Shown here: piece after piece, positions 63,352-64,000 of the stretch
Position numbering within the stretch: the first letter of the stretch is position 1
How the letters are laid out: each line of letters opens with the position of its first letter
From: Stieleria magnilauensis
GTDB lineage: Bacteria > Planctomycetota > Planctomycetia > Pirellulales > Pirellulaceae
NCBI GenBank assembly: GCA_007753675.1
Contig: CP036432.1
Location: forward strand, 594,394-658,393
Reading direction: 5' to 3'
Length of the DNA stretch: 64,000 bases
Notes under the pieces: generated by a model
What the model was told of the DNA's origin: nothing
Seen by the model: only the letters and a program-made list of their open reading frames with translations
The model's database searches: none
Made by a program: the position numbers and the translations under genes

Positions 63352-64000
63352 TCACGTGATCAAGAGTGAATCGACGCACAGGACGTGCTTTTCGTCGTTG
63401 GGATCCAATAGGACGCGCACCGGAGCGTTTTGGTCGGCGAGCGATTTCGCCCGCTCGATCCCTGAATAAACATTGGCGGTCGTTTTCCGCGTCTGCCCGC
63501 CGATGTCGTAGCTGATGTGCAGCACGTAGCGACGTCGACTGTTGATTTCTGTGTTGGTCCGCTCGACACGCTCAATCCTGCCCGTTTGGACGGTGCCTTG
63601 GCGAAGCAGCCGATGTTTCCGCTTGCCGTGCCGAATCGACAAGAACAACATCAAGCCACCGGCAAGCAAGAACATTGCGGCGAAGGGAATGGCGAAGAGA
63701 CGGTCGTTCCCTTGCAGCACCAAAAAAATTAAGACAGGGACGACAACACCGGCGACAGAAAACACGACTCCCATCGCAATCAGCATCTTCACATCTGGAA
63801 TCACTTGGCGTTGCATCCCGGCGGGGATGTCGAGTCGCGGGACCGGTTGGGCAAGGAACTGTTGGACTTCGTCGCTGGACAACGCGATCCGATCGAGTTC
63901 CTTGCGGAGAATCCGCCCGGCGATTCCGCCCATGTTTTCCGCGGCCGCATAGGCGTCTTGAACCTGGGCTTCACGATTGATTTCGGGGTGCCGGTCAAGT
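63352..64000 (-). CDS. DUF3592-like membrane protein (5' end cut by window edge)
   Basis: The readable 215 codons start inside the gene at base 64000; the frame is open to the edge, so the start is outside. An initial helical part (DRHPEINREAQVQDAYAAAE) precedes two membrane spans (about LIAMGVVFSVAGVVVPVLIF and PFAAMFLLAGGLMLFLSI). An exposed beta domain follows, with RQGTVQTGRIERVERTNTEI, YVLHISYDIGGQTRKTT and APVRVLLDPNDEKHV, as in DUF3592 proteins. Function unknown. Confidence 0.75.
   Translation of the reverse strand, partial: LDRHPEINREAQVQDAYAAAENMGGIAGRILRKELDRIALSSDEVQQFLAQPVPRLDIPAGMQRQVIPDVKMLIAMGVVFSVAGVVVPVLIFLVLQGNDRLFAIPFAAMFLLAGGLMLFLSIRHGKRKHRLLRQGTVQTGRIERVERTNTEINSRRRYVLHISYDIGGQTRKTTANVYSGIERAKSLADQNAPVRVLLDPNDEKHVLCVDSLLIT

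Overview
The window looks like a chromosome segment of a planctomycete of the Pirellulaceae (Rhodopirellula-like). The main signs are a paired PSD1 (cytochrome-c/DUF1549/DUF1553) and DUF1501 operon, many exported enzymes of planctomycete type, moderately GC-rich DNA, scattered flagellar operons, a glucosylglycerate gene set, and many short dispersed hairpin repeats between genes.

Layout. 1-2424: a hybrid response-regulator/histidine kinase that runs off the left edge, and an exported methyltransferase-like protein. 2435-11310 (minus): flagellar operon in transcription order flgF-flgG-flgA-flgH-flgI-rod-binding (FlgJ-type)-flgN-flgK-flgL. 11768-20611 (plus): the divergent flagellar operon fliL-fliM-fliN-fliO-fliP-flhA-(77 aa membrane protein)-fliA, followed by three overlapping genes of unknown function. 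fliQ, fliR and flhB are absent. 20796-29204: hemolysin-III/PAQR membrane protein, ECF sigma factor overlapping a cNMP-binding patatin phospholipase, aldo/keto reductase, a 4 x 41 bp tandem repeat, a lipoprotein, and sufU-sufS. 29241-32480 (minus): DUF485 plus an ActP-like symporter, and a PhnP-like metallo-hydrolase. 32837-36111: rplY-pth-rpsF-ssb-rplI and tRNA-Leu(UAG).

36433-45472 is an accessory island. It holds two identical IS110-family elements in inverted orientation bracketing a DUF559 nuclease gene. Beyond each element lies a long perfect hairpin; the two hairpins differ in stem sequence but each is self-complementary. Next comes an apparent two-gene unit: a ComM/YifB-type AAA+ protein lacking its N-terminal domain, and a zinc-ribbon/GYF_2/TerB-like/PH-like/HIRAN protein. 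Then follow tandem hairpin repeats.

45572-49463 (minus) is a compatible-solute operon: HAD phosphatase (GpgP), glucosyl-3-phosphoglycerate synthase (GpgS) and a GH13_18 phosphorylase. 49742-53000: a small unknown, an HEQGH metallopeptidase-like protein, a beta-lactamase-fold hydrolase and a CBM9-like exported protein. 53724-64000: DUF1501 and PSD1 proteins, a PhoD-like phosphatase, gamma-glutamyltransferase, an exported dimethylformamidase-beta-like protein, and a DUF3592-like membrane protein that runs off the right edge.

The two divergent flagellar operons supply rod, P/L rings, hook-filament junction, switch, export gate and the late sigma factor. The most unusual structures are the DUF559/hairpin/IS110 nest, the ComM-like/HIRAN pair and the unknown genes behind fliA. 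All calls rest on reading the sequence; no database search or folding was run.
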